Source of the DNA: CAZGKX01 sp964525945
GTDB lineage: Bacteria; Pseudomonadota; Gammaproteobacteria; Legionellales; Legionellaceae
Direction: 5' to 3'
NCBI GenBank assembly: GCA_964525945.1
Contig: CAZGKX010000037.1
Span: 1 to 27,128 of the forward strand
DNA: 27,128 nucleotides
The position numbers and the translations under genes were made by a program. Under the pieces are notes generated by a model that worked only from the letters and a program-made list of their open reading frames with translations, made no database searches and was not told the origin of the DNA. Each line of letters starts with the position of its first letter. The first letter of the stretch is position 1. Of this stretch, positions 7,592 to 16,280 are shown piece by piece.

Positions 7592-9244
7592 ATGAAACGT
7601 TATATGTTGCTCATTCTTATAAATTGTTGGCTAAGCGTTGCCATGGCAACGATCACCATCCATGTTGATCCCATCCGTGTGCAGTTGGGTGAAACATTTC
7701 GTTTGACACTGACCATGGATGACGGTTCAAGAGATGTACCTGATTTAACCCCGCTTCAACAAGACTTCACTATTTTAGGCACAGAACGCAGCATGTCATA
7801 CACCGCCATCAATGGCCAGGCCAAATCTTTAAGTGAATGGAGCATCTTATTGGTGGCTAAAAAAGCAGGCACATTAACGCTTCCCGCATTAAAAATTGGC
7901 TCGGCAATAAGTCCAGTGGGCCAAGTTGAAATTAGCAACGCCAGCAGCAGCAAGTCTTCTAACAACTCCACGCCGACCGCTGGGGATGATCAAACCAATA
8001 GCGTTCTAATGACCACAAGCGTGGATACCCGTAATCCCTATATCAATCAGCAAATCATTTTCACCGTAAAATTAATGAATAATCAGCGTTTGTTGGATGC
8101 GAGTTATGAACCTCCTCATGTGGAAGACGCGTTGCTTATCCCTTTAGGTGAAGGCCAGCATTATCAGACCATTAAAAATGGACAAACATTTGCCGTGGAA
8201 GAGCAGCAATATGCCATTTTTCCGCAAAAAAGTGGCAAGCTGAGCATCATTTCTCCGCAATTCACCGCATTGGTGTATGAGGATATGCCACGCCACACAA
8301 CGGTCCACGGCGATGATATTGCTGTGACGGTAACACCCATCCCACAGAATATTTTGAGCAACACTTGGTTACCTGCAAAACACGTGGAGCTTAGCGAAAA
8401 ATATAATCGCACTGTGGCGAGCCTGGATAAAGGCAGCACAGTGGAGCGCACCATTACTTTAAAAGCGCAGGCAATTCCGGCGCAATTACTGCCACCCATT
8501 GCGTTACCAGATAGCTCCTCATTTGATGCGTATGCCGACAAACCCGAGACGCATAATGTGTTGCAACAAAAAGAATTGGTAGGCACTTCAACGGTTAAAG
8601 TCACGTACGTGCTGAATAAGTCAGGAAAAGTCACTTTACCGGCAATACATCTAAATTGGTTCAATACGGCCACTGGAAAACAAGAAACTGCCTCATTACC
8701 GGCAAGGATTATCACCGTTCTCGGCAAAGCCCAACCCACTGTTCCCACCGCGATTTCCGTCAAACCCACCCCTGTATCTGGCAATGTGATTCACTATCCT
8801 GTGTCGCATCAATCGTCAATTTGGTTGAAATGGGTCGCTATTTTATTAGCTGTCGCTTGGATTACAACGTTGTGTCTTTGGTGGTTTTGTAGACAGAAGC
8901 CGTTGTCGTCGTTATCGACCAAAGGACTTGTTTTTAAACGTTTAAAGCACGCATGTCTGCACAATAATCCCATCGAAGCACGCAGTGTATTGATGCATTG
9001 GGCTGCACTTTATTGGCCAGGGCGCGATTTTTTAACCCTTCATGATCTTCTAAAAGTCATCCCTGATGAGGCCTTAAAAAAACAATTGCATTTGCTTTCG
9101 CTGGCGTTGTATCGCCAAAATGGCAGCATATCTTGGCAAGGCAAAGAATTATGGACATGCATTTCTCAATTCCGTCCGGTCAACAACGATGTGGTGACTT
9201 CCCAAAAAACCAATTTACCTCCTATTTATCCAACTTATTCGTAA
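7592..9244 (+). CDS. batD: BatD-like periplasmic oxygen-tolerance protein
   Basis: About 550 residues. The start at 7592 is preferred over 7571 because AAGGA lies 6 nt before it and the protein then begins with a clean signal peptide (MKRYMLLILINCWLSVAMA). The mature part opens with ITIHVDPIRVQLGETFRLTLT, typical of BatD beta-sandwich domains, and continues as a long beta-rich periplasmic region. A membrane segment lies at about residues 411-430 (WLKWVAILLAVAWITTLCLW), followed by a cytoplasmic helical tail. The gene lies 75 nt after batC and closes the operon. Family role: envelope partner of the BatA and BatB proteins; the exact activity is not known. Confidence 0.88.
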   Translation: MKRYMLLILINCWLSVAMATITIHVDPIRVQLGETFRLTLTMDDGSRDVPDLTPLQQDFTILGTERSMSYTAINGQAKSLSEWSILLVAKKAGTLTLPALKIGSAISPVGQVEISNASSSKSSNNSTPTAGDDQTNSVLMTTSVDTRNPYINQQIIFTVKLMNNQRLLDASYEPPHVEDALLIPLGEGQHYQTIKNGQTFAVEEQQYAIFPQKSGKLSIISPQFTALVYEDMPRHTTVHGDDIAVTVTPIPQNILSNTWLPAKHVELSEKYNRTVASLDKGSTVERTITLKAQAIPAQLLPPIALPDSSSFDAYADKPETHNVLQQKELVGTSTVKVTYVLNKSGKVTLPAIHLNWFNTATGKQETASLPARIITVLGKAQPTVPTAISVKPTPVSGNVIHYPVSHQSSIWLKWVAILLAVAWITTLCLWWFCRQKPLSSLSTKGLVFKRLKHACLHNNPIEARSVLMHWAALYWPGRDFLTLHDLLKVIPDEALKKQLHLLSLALYRQNGSISWQGKELWTCISQFRPVNNDVVTSQKTNLPPIYPTYS

Positions 9245-9287
9245 ATGCTGATTGTGTTTTTTTAGAGGAAATAGATGTCTGGATAAG

Positions 9288-9316
9288 TTGCGCAATAAAT
9301 ATCCTTGTGGTATATT
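9288..9316 (+). promoter_or_regulatory. Extended -10 promoter for the nicotinamidase-like gene
   Basis: TTGCGC (9288-9293), a 17-bp spacer, and TATATT (9311-9316) preceded by TGG at 9308-9310, an extended -10. The predicted start near 9323 leaves a leader of about 30 nt before ATG 9353. This argues against the TTG codon at 9305 as the start. Confidence 0.55.
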
Positions 9317-9352
9317 AATGTAACAATTTATGGCGCGAGTTGCAAAATTATA

Positions 9353-10609
9353 ATGCCAACATCATCTTCCTCTTTAAGGCTACATCGCCATTATACCAGA
9401 CAAGATACCTTGGCAAATCAATTGCCTGTTATCAATGCAGGGCTTGAGTTAGCCTATAATCGACCACATTTCATTGATTTAAAAAACGAATTAAAGCAAC
9501 AACTAAAAATAGCTTTGGATCATTTAAATGAGGGAACTCAGCTTGTTATCAATCTTGTTGATATCCAAAATGATTTTGTATTAAATGGCTTTGCTCTATA
9601 TGTGCCGGGTGGAGAAAATACCGTTACCAGCAATATGGCGTTGTTGGATGCCATTGCTGAATTGATAAAGATGGACAATGCTGTTGTAAAGAGGTTAGCC
9701 ATTGTAACCAGCCAAGATGCTCACAAATTAGACAGAAAATCAACCGATCGTGATGTCAATGTGATTATCACACAGTATCCGGATACTGTGTCGGAGATCT
9801 TAGCGAATGAGCATCGTGAGTTGAATCTATTTGATCCAGCAAAGGGCCATTATGATTTGCATTGTATGGTGGGAACGATTGGGGCGGCTATTGCGACACC
9901 TATTGCACGCAGGCTGTCAGCATTACGCCAACAAGGTATAGAAATCACTTCTTTTATTAAAACCAATTTTTCGGGGCCTGCATCTGGTTTAGTCTTGCCG
10001 GCGCAGGTGGAATTAAGCGATAAACAATACCGCGAATACAACCATGAAATATATGCCACTCAAGCCACTCCCCAAACCTACTGCCAATTTTTTAAAGAAA
10101 AAAATTATTCTATGGTTTATATGACCGGTATCTGTGGCAATGTGTGTGTGCAGCAAGCGGCAGAAGGGTTAAGTCAAGAAGCAGGTAAAGCGGTGGTTGT
10201 CATCGATGCATGCCAGCATCATTTGGTGCTACCCGGCGGCAAAACATATGATCAGGTCAGGAAAGCAGTTGAGGATTCGTATGCAACATCCGGAGTAACG
10301 GTATTAACATCGCGGTATGCGCGCTCCAATCCTGACTGTGAATCAAAGGCTTATGCGGTTGTTACACCTGCTGTAGCTCATCTTTGTGCTTTTTATTTAA
10401 AATATGCACCAGCTTGCAATGTTATGTTGATTGCCCTGGGTGCTCTTGTGGTTGGTCTTCAAAAATCAACTCTATTAATGGTTGATCCTGCTGTATGGGT
10501 TGCCGGTAGTTTGGTGATAGCCGGGACATTTTTTTACAGCAAGTTCGAACGCAATAAACAGCAACGCAATCTTGATCTTGACGAAAAAATAACCTTTCCA
10601 ATAAGTTAA
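9353..10609 (+). CDS. Nicotinamidase/isochorismatase-like hydrolase with a C-terminal membrane hairpin
   Basis: The ATG at 9353 gives 418 residues, about twice a usual nicotinamidase. The cysteine-hydrolase fold is recognisable: D70 in VDIQNDF (catalytic Asp), K203 in FIKTNF (catalytic Lys), CGNVCVQQAA with the nucleophile probably C265, and HCMVGTIGA at 170-178. Metal ligands appear to be D122 and H124 in SQDAH and H170; the third His of classical pyrazinamidases is not evident. Inserts near 125-165 and 205-245 and an N-terminal extension of about 60 residues enlarge it. Two membrane segments follow at about 352-370 and 378-396, with a charged tail. It may hydrolyse nicotinamide or a related amide at the membrane, but the substrate is not proven. 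It stands alone behind its own promoter. Confidence 0.75.
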   Translation: MPTSSSSLRLHRHYTRQDTLANQLPVINAGLELAYNRPHFIDLKNELKQQLKIALDHLNEGTQLVINLVDIQNDFVLNGFALYVPGGENTVTSNMALLDAIAELIKMDNAVVKRLAIVTSQDAHKLDRKSTDRDVNVIITQYPDTVSEILANEHRELNLFDPAKGHYDLHCMVGTIGAAIATPIARRLSALRQQGIEITSFIKTNFSGPASGLVLPAQVELSDKQYREYNHEIYATQATPQTYCQFFKEKNYSMVYMTGICGNVCVQQAAEGLSQEAGKAVVVIDACQHHLVLPGGKTYDQVRKAVEDSYATSGVTVLTSRYARSNPDCESKAYAVVTPAVAHLCAFYLKYAPACNVMLIALGALVVGLQKSTLLMVDPAVWVAGSLVIAGTFFYSKFERNKQQRNLDLDEKITFPIS

Positions 10610-10702
10610 CGTTCTTTTCACTGAAACCTGAACCATCTTGCGTATTCTTTAAAGTTCCTCTAATGTAGTTGCATTGACAAAATCTCTTGGAATGCGTTTT
10701 TT

Positions 10703-11623
10703 ATGTATAGGCGACTTTTTTTACTGTGTTTGTTCGTTTTGCTTAGTGGTTGCCGACATTTAAATGACACCTCTGAGAAACCTGTCTATTTAGGTGGGGA
10801 AACGGCAGCATTCACCAGCATTTTAGTGCAGGGTAACATCAATGTGAATTTGCACACCGCTGGTAACTCGAACGTGAAACTGTCGGGAGATCCGCGCGAT
10901 TTAGCCCAGTTGAAATGGGTTGTAGAAAAAGGTGTACTTCGTATTAATTTGAATCAAGAGTACCCCGATTATGGCCAAGTCACCGTTGATATCTCCACGC
11001 GTTATTTAACTTCGTTCTCATACCAGGGCACAGGTGTTGTTACAGCGGTGAATTTAAAATCAAATGCGCTGAAAGTGGTCCTAGCGAATACTGGCAGAAC
11101 GGTATTGCAAGGGCAAATTGGTTTGCGTGATCTAGCGGTGAAAGGCCCTGGTTTTGTGCAAATAAATGGCATTGATAGCAAGTTTCTTAATGTAAAATTG
11201 GAAGGTAAACCCAGGGTGCAGCTGGTAGGAACAGCTAATTTATCGTCGTTGGAGATGAAGGGACATGGTTGGTTAAGCTTGTATTGGGTGAAAAGCAATG
11301 TCTTAAAAATACGCGCTAAAGATCACGTTTTTTTGCAATTAGCAGGCGTTACCAAAGTATTGGACGTGGAATTGTGGAATGAGGCGCGCTTTAATGGACG
11401 CTATTTGCGTGCAACACGCGGTTTTGTTAAAACCCATAACAAATCGGAAGCGGATGTGGCCATTGTGAGCAGACAACACACGCTTGCCGATGATGCCAGT
11501 AACATTTATTTTTATAACTTGCCTGAAATGAAAACAGACTTTATGGCCTGCAATGGTTCTGTTTTGGATATGCGAGAGTGGGAACGCAACTTTATGCAAG
11601 AATACACGCGCTACAATAACTGA
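10703..11623 (+). CDS. GIN-domain (DUF2807-like) lipoprotein
   Basis: This 306-residue protein starts with a lipoprotein signal, MYRRLFLLCLFVLLSGC, with lipobox LLSGC, so Cys17 should be lipidated. The body has regular beta-strand repeats typical of the putative auto-transporter adhesin head GIN/DUF2807 fold: FTSILVQGNINVNLHTAG, then VKLSGDPRDL, LRINL and later solenoid turns such as LKVVLANTGRTVLQG. The function of the family is not well defined; an envelope-exposed beta-solenoid is the safest description. The 3' end overlaps the convergent hydrolase gene by 13 nt. I see no clear ribosome site, but the signal peptide fixes the start. Confidence 0.75.
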   Translation: MYRRLFLLCLFVLLSGCRHLNDTSEKPVYLGGETAAFTSILVQGNINVNLHTAGNSNVKLSGDPRDLAQLKWVVEKGVLRINLNQEYPDYGQVTVDISTRYLTSFSYQGTGVVTAVNLKSNALKVVLANTGRTVLQGQIGLRDLAVKGPGFVQINGIDSKFLNVKLEGKPRVQLVGTANLSSLEMKGHGWLSLYWVKSNVLKIRAKDHVFLQLAGVTKVLDVELWNEARFNGRYLRATRGFVKTHNKSEADVAIVSRQHTLADDASNIYFYNLPEMKTDFMACNGSVLDMREWERNFMQEYTRYNN

Positions 11624-12420
11624 TCACTTGGCTTTTGGGCATGGTGTTTGAAAAAATGAGTAAGCATCTCAATATCGCCATCTATAGGTAAAACATGCGC
11701 AGAATGATTTAACCAATGAATCTGGGCATTGGGTAAACCATTAAAATATTGGCCTACACGTTTGGAATCAACAACAGCATCAAATCGGCCTAAGAACACA
11801 TCCACAGGGCAATGGGGTGGCGTGAATTTAAATTGTTTAATCAAGGTTAATGTTTCACGGATGGCGTTTAAGGGCAAGTGGCGATACGTCAACTCATGGA
11901 ACTGATTGGATTGAATGTTGCCGGCACGATTTTTTAAGGTTTTAACCCCCAAGCTTTGTAAAACAGTGAGGCCCGCTAACATGAGGTTGATGTTTTTCTT
12001 GAGTGCCAATGCTGGAGCTAACAAATACAAATGATTTAAAGGAAAATGTTCACTTAAATGGCATGCCAGCAATCCGCCCAATGACAAGCCCAGCACGTCT
12101 ACGTTATCATATTGTTTGATCAGAGATTCGCAGGCATGGTGAGCCGCATTGAGCCAATCTGTTGCTTTTGCGTTAGAAAAAGCAGCGATGCTTGAACCAT
12201 GCCCCGGTAACGGCGGGCACACCACGGCATCGTAAGCTGTGAACGCGGGCAATAACTCCCGATAGACGGCAGGGGAGGAGGCAAAGCCATGCAACAGCAG
12301 CAATGCCCGCTCGTATTTCTCCCCGCGAGAATCAATAGCGTCTAATAAGTAAGCCTCTTTTGGGGTTAAAGGCGCCATTTCTTTGCCGCGCCACATGTAA
12401 AGAAAATCTTGAATGTTCAT
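11611..12420 (-). CDS. Alpha/beta hydrolase, carboxylesterase-like
   Basis: A 269-residue protein with the alpha/beta hydrolase layout: oxyanion motif LLLHGFASSP (about 41-50), PLPGHGSS, nucleophile elbow GLSLGG with S113, acid residue D214 or D218 in FLGRFDAVVD, and H242 in HSAHVLP. The order and size resemble Est30-type carboxylesterases and monoacylglycerol lipases, so a short-chain ester or acylglycerol is a likely substrate class. There is no signal peptide, so it is probably cytoplasmic. It is a single gene, convergent with the lipoprotein gene and divergent from the low-complexity gene at 12514. There is no strong ribosome site before the ATG. Confidence 0.83.
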   Translation of the reverse strand: MNIQDFLYMWRGKEMAPLTPKEAYLLDAIDSRGEKYERALLLLHGFASSPAVYRELLPAFTAYDAVVCPPLPGHGSSIAAFSNAKATDWLNAAHHACESLIKQYDNVDVLGLSLGGLLACHLSEHFPLNHLYLLAPALALKKNINLMLAGLTVLQSLGVKTLKNRAGNIQSNQFHELTYRHLPLNAIRETLTLIKQFKFTPPHCPVDVFLGRFDAVVDSKRVGQYFNGLPNAQIHWLNHSAHVLPIDGDIEMLTHFFKHHAQKPSDQLL

Positions 12421-12477
12421 TGTTAACTTGTTTTAAGTGGAGGATGATTAAGACTAAGCAAAGAGCGTTTTTTTGTC

Positions 12478-12483
12478 TATAAT
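12478..12483 (+). promoter_or_regulatory. Candidate -10 box for the low-complexity protein gene
   Basis: TATAAT lies 31 nt upstream of the ATG at 12514. I see no good -35 hexamer at 16-18 bp. The position, in the divergent gap between the hydrolase and this gene, fits a promoter. Confidence 0.4.
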
Positions 12484-12513
12484 TTTAATATATATCTGTT
12501 GATTGAGATAACT

Positions 12514-13080
12514 ATGCCCACACCCGAAGAAATTGCGAATCAAAACCGAGAAAACAATAAAAAAACGAGTCCTTTGCCGCAAGACCCAGCCCCAGCAACG
12601 CCACCTCTCGATGAAAATGCAGGCAAAGAAAACAATGAGGCTGACAATGCCGAGAACAATGCGGATGACAAAACTGCTGCTAAACCAAAAGCTCCAAAGC
12701 CTTCTGTCGAGGCGTTGAAAGGGGGCGGCTCGACGGCATATGAAAAACATTCCATGGAAATGGCGTCCAGCGCATTGGAAAATGCGTCGAGTCGGTCAAA
12801 TATATTAGATGCTCCGGGCCAAGTTCTTTCGGCGGGGAAAACAGTTGTGGGTGGGGTCGTGAGCGCTGGGTCTGCGGTTGTTTCAGGGGTGGCTGCGGCT
12901 CCTGGTGCGATAGGCCGAAAATTAGGCCTACTTTCCAATACAGAACAACCACCCACTCCTGAGAATGTATCAAATTCGGTCGCACCAGCCCCGAAACCCG
13001 GTAAAAAACGCAGCAGAGCTGAGGAGTTGGCAGCGGAAGAACAAGAGCAAGCCGCACAAGCCAAGAAGCGGATGCCCTAA
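12514..13080 (+). CDS. Low-complexity protein with a central glycine/alanine hydrophobic segment
   Basis: The ATG at 12514 gives 188 residues; a TTG at 12499 is possible but less likely. Residues 1-75 are disordered in character, rich in Asn, Glu, Pro, Lys and Ala. Residues 105-135 form a Gly/Ala/Val stretch with small residues at regular steps (VVGGVVSAGSAVVSGVAAAP), like glycine-zipper segments that insert in membranes. The C-terminus is charged, with a KKRSR cluster followed by an acidic EELAAEEQEQ run and AKKRMP. I recognise no family. In a Legionellales-type organism such composition is compatible with a secreted effector, but this is speculation. A strong hairpin follows 6 nt after the stop codon. 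Confidence 0.65.
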   Translation: MPTPEEIANQNRENNKKTSPLPQDPAPATPPLDENAGKENNEADNAENNADDKTAAKPKAPKPSVEALKGGGSTAYEKHSMEMASSALENASSRSNILDAPGQVLSAGKTVVGGVVSAGSAVVSGVAAAPGAIGRKLGLLSNTEQPPTPENVSNSVAPAPKPGKKRSRAEELAAEEQEQAAQAKKRMP

Positions 13081-13086
13081 CGCATG

Positions 13087-13131
13087 TACTTCACTGTATC
13101 CCTGCGTGTGCTGAGATACAGTGAAGTATTT
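13087..13131 (+). terminator. Strong hairpin between convergent genes, probable terminator
   Basis: TACTTCACTGTATC at 13087-13100 pairs perfectly with GATACAGTGAAGTA at 13115-13128 (14 bp, 14-nt loop). A TTT follows directly and a run of seven T lies farther on (13141-13147). It sits between the low-complexity gene and guaC, which converge. On the minus strand no U-rich tail follows, so it suits plus-strand termination better. The T-tract is short, so it could also be a protein-binding or RNA-stability hairpin. Confidence 0.55.
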
Positions 13132-13160
13132 AATTGACGCTTTTTTTGTCGGGGTGAGAA

Positions 13161-14171
13161 CTATTCTAAAAGTTTGTGAGGTAAGCTTTCTAAACGCCCG
13201 GCTTGGGTGACGGTGATGTAATTTAATTTTCGTTGCAACTCACTGATTGCGTCAGCTCCTGCGTAAGTCAATCCTGAGCGTAACCCGCCGATGATATCGG
13301 CAATAATATGATCTTGGTGATCACGATAAGGAACTTCGGTGGCAACGCCTTCCGCAGTTTTCCATTCGTGCATTTGTCCCAAAAATTCTTCTTGTGCTTC
13401 ACGGGAAGCCATGCCGCGGTAACGCTTGACTTGGCTGCCGTCTTTTTTGGTGATCACCTCTCCTGGCGTGGGTGTTGTACCAGCGAGCATGCCGCCTATC
13501 ATCACAAAATCAGCGCCAAATGCCAGCGCTTTTACAATGTCACCGGAGGTACGAATTCCGCCGTCAGCCACGATGGAACGATCACTGCGCGCGCAATCTT
13601 GAATACAGGTGAGCATCGGTATGCCAAAACCTGTTTTGATACGGGTGCTGCAGACAGAGCCACCGCCAATACCAGCTTTAATGATATCGGCTCCACACGA
13701 AGCGAGGTAATCCGCCCCAGCATAAGTTGCGACATTGCCTGCCATGATGCAACGGTCAGCAAGCAACTGGCGTAGGCTTTTTAACGTTTTTCCAACGTAT
13801 TTCGCGTGAGCATGGGCGACGTCAACGCAAAAGAAATCAGCGCCAGCATCTCGCAAAGCTTCTGCGCGCTCAAGTTCCGCATGTGTGCAACCCACGGAAA
13901 CAAACGTTTGACCTTGGCAGGCCTGGAATTGTTTGATGTTTTCTTCAATGCTTAAAAAGCGATGCAATACCCCAATACCGCCTTTGCTGTGCATGAAATT
14001 GGCCATCTTGCTTTCAGTGATGGTGTCCATGTTTGAACTCATGACCGGCAATTGCAAGGTCAATTTGCTGAGCCGATCAGTGACACTAATATCCACCACC
14101 CGCCTGGATTCGTGATGATTATAAGCGGGAATCAGTAAGACATCGTCAAAAGTAATTGCTTGAATAGACAT
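13161..14171 (-). CDS. guaC: GMP reductase (IMPDH/GMPR family, no CBS domains)
   Basis: GMP reductase converts GMP to IMP with NADPH and release of ammonia, for purine salvage. The 336-residue protein is a single TIM barrel without the CBS insert of IMP dehydrogenase. Visible motifs are FDDVLLIPAYNH at the N-terminus, SSNMDTIT, GNVATYAGADYL, the catalytic loop GIGGGSVCSTR with C174, IVADGGIRTSGDI, and the flap KRYRGMAS followed by WKTAEGVATEVPYR and IIGGLRSGLTYAGA, which reads more like GMP reductase than IMP dehydrogenase. A CBS-less IMP dehydrogenase is the alternative. It lies 8 nt downstream of phoH2 on the same strand with AGGA before its ATG, so the two form an operon. Confidence 0.8.
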   Translation of the reverse strand: MSIQAITFDDVLLIPAYNHHESRRVVDISVTDRLSKLTLQLPVMSSNMDTITESKMANFMHSKGGIGVLHRFLSIEENIKQFQACQGQTFVSVGCTHAELERAEALRDAGADFFCVDVAHAHAKYVGKTLKSLRQLLADRCIMAGNVATYAGADYLASCGADIIKAGIGGGSVCSTRIKTGFGIPMLTCIQDCARSDRSIVADGGIRTSGDIVKALAFGADFVMIGGMLAGTTPTPGEVITKKDGSQVKRYRGMASREAQEEFLGQMHEWKTAEGVATEVPYRDHQDHIIADIIGGLRSGLTYAGADAISELQRKLNYITVTQAGRLESLPHKLLE

Positions 14172-14179
14172 TGTTTTTC

Positions 14180-15577
14180 CTATAAATGCTCGGCAGCGTA
14201 ATCAGCGAGCCTTGAGCGTTCGCCACGGGTTAACGTCATGTGAGCGCTGTGCTGCCAATGTTTAAATCGATCAACGGCGAAGGTTAAACCAGAGGTCGTT
14301 TCAGTTAAATAAGGGGTGTCGATTTGTTTGATATCGCCTAAGCATATTATTTTACTCCCTGGGCCTGCACGAGTCACTAAGGTTTTAATTTGTTTTGAGG
14401 TTAGATTTTGGGCTTCGTCAATGATGATAAAGCGATTTAAAAATGTTCGTCCCCGCATAAAATTTAAGGAGCGAATTTTGATTTTATTTTTCAAGAGATC
14501 TTCTGTTGCACCTCGTCCAAAACTGCCGCCTTCTTGGGTGTTGTGTAAAACCTCTAGATTGTCCATGAGCGCCCCCATCCATGGCGTCATTTTTTCCTCT
14601 TCCGTGCCTGGGAGAAAACCAATGTCTTCGCCAACTGGAATGGTCACACGTGTCATGATGATTTCACTGTAACGGCGTTGATCCAGGACTTGTGTTAAGC
14701 CTGCAGCAATCGTCAACAGTGTTTTGCCGGTGCCTGCAGAACCTTGCAGGGTGACGAAATCAATGTCTGGATCAAGCAAAACATTCAGTGCAAAATTTTG
14801 TTCCAGATTTCGCGCAGCAATTCCCCATACCGTGTGTTTTTCTGACGTATAATCCTTGGCTGTTTCTATCACCGCGTGGCCAGGTTCAATGTGTTTAACG
14901 ATGGCTTGAAATTCTTTGTCATGCGTGCTTAAGCAATCGTTAGGGTTCCAATGTTCAGTGAGCGGGCCACTGATTCTATAAAATGTTTTGCCGCCTTCTT
15001 TCCAGGCTTCCATGTTTTTGCCGTGGGTGTCCCAAAAATCATTTTCCAAACGGTGCATACCACTGTGCAATAAACTTACATCATCCAAAACTTGATCGTT
15101 ATAATAATCTTCTGCAGGTATGCCTAAAATACCCGCTTTAATTCTTAAATTAATGTCTTTTGACACAATAACGACTTGTTTATTGGGATTTTTTTTCTGC
15201 AAACCAAGCGCGGTTGAGAGAATACTGTTATCGGCTTTATGACCAGGAAGGGCTGCTACGTGAACGTGTTCGAACTCATCCGTTTGAAAAAATAAGCGCC
15301 CGCTGCTTTTGACGTTTCCTTTGGACAAAAAACTAGGGATAGGCAATCCTGCCACCACTTGTTGGTGAGAAGCGTTGCTCATTAACTCAACAAGCATGCG
15401 ATTTGTTTGACGGACGTTGCGCGCAACTTCGGATAAACCTGTTTTATGGCTGTCTAATTCTTCCAACACCACCATTGGTAAATAAATATCATGTTCTTGA
15501 AAATGATAAATTGCGCTTGGATCGTGCATCAATATATTGGTGTCCAGTACAAATAATTTGCTTGTCGTGTTATCCAT
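14180..15577 (-). CDS. phoH2: PhoH2-type protein: PIN ribonuclease domain fused to PhoH ATPase
   Basis: A 465-residue, two-domain protein. The PIN domain (about 1-150) has the acidic residues expected of the nuclease: D12 in VLDTNILMHDP, E39 or E40 in VVLEELD, D116 in KADNSIL and D141 in VSKDINLR. The PhoH ATPase domain (about 245-465) has Walker A GSAGTGKT at 279-286 and Walker B FIIIDEAQ ending near 390. PhoH2 proteins have reported RNA-unwinding and RNA-cleaving activity in mycobacteria, sometimes with an upstream antitoxin gene; no such partner is seen here. The start has AGGA 8 nt upstream. It is divergent from smpB and co-transcribed with guaC. Confidence 0.9.
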   Translation of the reverse strand: MDNTTSKLFVLDTNILMHDPSAIYHFQEHDIYLPMVVLEELDSHKTGLSEVARNVRQTNRMLVELMSNASHQQVVAGLPIPSFLSKGNVKSSGRLFFQTDEFEHVHVAALPGHKADNSILSTALGLQKKNPNKQVVIVSKDINLRIKAGILGIPAEDYYNDQVLDDVSLLHSGMHRLENDFWDTHGKNMEAWKEGGKTFYRISGPLTEHWNPNDCLSTHDKEFQAIVKHIEPGHAVIETAKDYTSEKHTVWGIAARNLEQNFALNVLLDPDIDFVTLQGSAGTGKTLLTIAAGLTQVLDQRRYSEIIMTRVTIPVGEDIGFLPGTEEEKMTPWMGALMDNLEVLHNTQEGGSFGRGATEDLLKNKIKIRSLNFMRGRTFLNRFIIIDEAQNLTSKQIKTLVTRAGPGSKIICLGDIKQIDTPYLTETTSGLTFAVDRFKHWQHSAHMTLTRGERSRLADYAAEHL

Positions 15578-15605
15578 GGAATTTTCCTATCAACTGAGTC
15601 TGTTC

Positions 15606-15634
15606 ATTGTGCAAAGGGTCACTCTCCTCGTCAA
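15606..15634 (-). promoter_or_regulatory. Sigma-70 promoter for phoH2-guaC
   Basis: On the minus strand TTGACG (15634-15629), a 17-bp spacer and CACAAT (15611-15606). The predicted start near 15599 gives a leader of about 20 nt before the ATG at 15577. The -35 box matches 5 of 6 and the -10 box 4 of 6 consensus bases. Confidence 0.55.
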
Positions 15635-15784
15635 GTGATATTATTTGATGTCCATTCGCACTTTTTCGCTTTGGCCTGGCTTTGCCCTATTGAATAGAGG
15701 TTGGCATGGGTTCTTTGGGGAAACGTAGGAAATTTAGAGAGAGCGTGCTATCTTAGGGTATTTTTGAATGGGTAAATATTTTTT

Positions 15785-16243
15785 ATGGTTGCAAAAAAAG
15801 ACAGCGCAACAATTGTTGTCAATAAAAAAGCGCGGTTTGATTATTTTATCGAGGATGAATACGAAGCAGGGTTAGTGCTGCAAGGCTGGGAAATTAAAAG
15901 CCTTAGAGCCGGTAAAATCAATTTGACCGATGCCCATGTCATCATGAAACATGGTGAGGCGTGGTTACTCGGCGCTCAAATTCAGCCCTTATCTACAGCA
16001 TCCACTCATATTGCTACGGATCCAACGCGTACGCGAAAATTATTATTGAATCGGCAAGAGTTAAACCAACTGATTGGTCGTGTGGAGCGTCAAGGCTATA
16101 CTCTGGTGCCTTTGTCGCTCTATTGGAAACGAAATAACATTAAAATCAACGTTGCCTTGGCGAAAGGTAAAAAGACTTATGATAAGCGAGAGACCGTCAA
16201 AGAACGTGATTGGCAGCGTGATAAAGCCCGGCTAATGAAATAA
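15785..16243 (+). CDS. smpB: SsrA-binding protein SmpB
   Basis: SmpB binds tmRNA and carries it to stalled ribosomes for trans-translation. The 152-residue length is usual. Diagnostic stretches are KKARFDYFIEDEYEAGLVLQ near the start, GWEIKSLRAGKINLTDAHV (about 34-52), the middle RKLLLNRQEL and VERQGYTLVPLSLYWKRNNIK, and the basic C-terminal tail KGKKTYDKRETVKERDW, which enters the mRNA channel. The ATG at 15785 lacks a strong ribosome site. The ssrA gene is not next to it in this window. It is divergent from phoH2 across a 207-bp gap, with glmS 88 nt downstream. Confidence 0.96.
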   Translation: MVAKKDSATIVVNKKARFDYFIEDEYEAGLVLQGWEIKSLRAGKINLTDAHVIMKHGEAWLLGAQIQPLSTASTHIATDPTRTRKLLLNRQELNQLIGRVERQGYTLVPLSLYWKRNNIKINVALAKGKKTYDKRETVKERDWQRDKARLMK

Positions 16244-16271
16244 TTTAGGGATGTTAGGTGGAAATGAGTTG

Positions 16272-16280
16272 TGGCATAAT
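16272..16280 (+). promoter_or_regulatory. Candidate extended -10 promoter for glmS
   Basis: TGG followed by CATAAT (16275-16280) forms an extended -10, about 50 nt upstream of the glmS ATG. There is no clear -35. AGGAG ends 8 nt before the ATG at 16332. The 88-nt gap is too short to hold a glmS ribozyme. Confidence 0.4.

Noticed and set aside
10674..10679. TTGACA as -35 box of the lipoprotein gene
   Set aside because: No -10 box fits; a 17-bp spacing would end at the start codon, which is fixed by the signal peptide.
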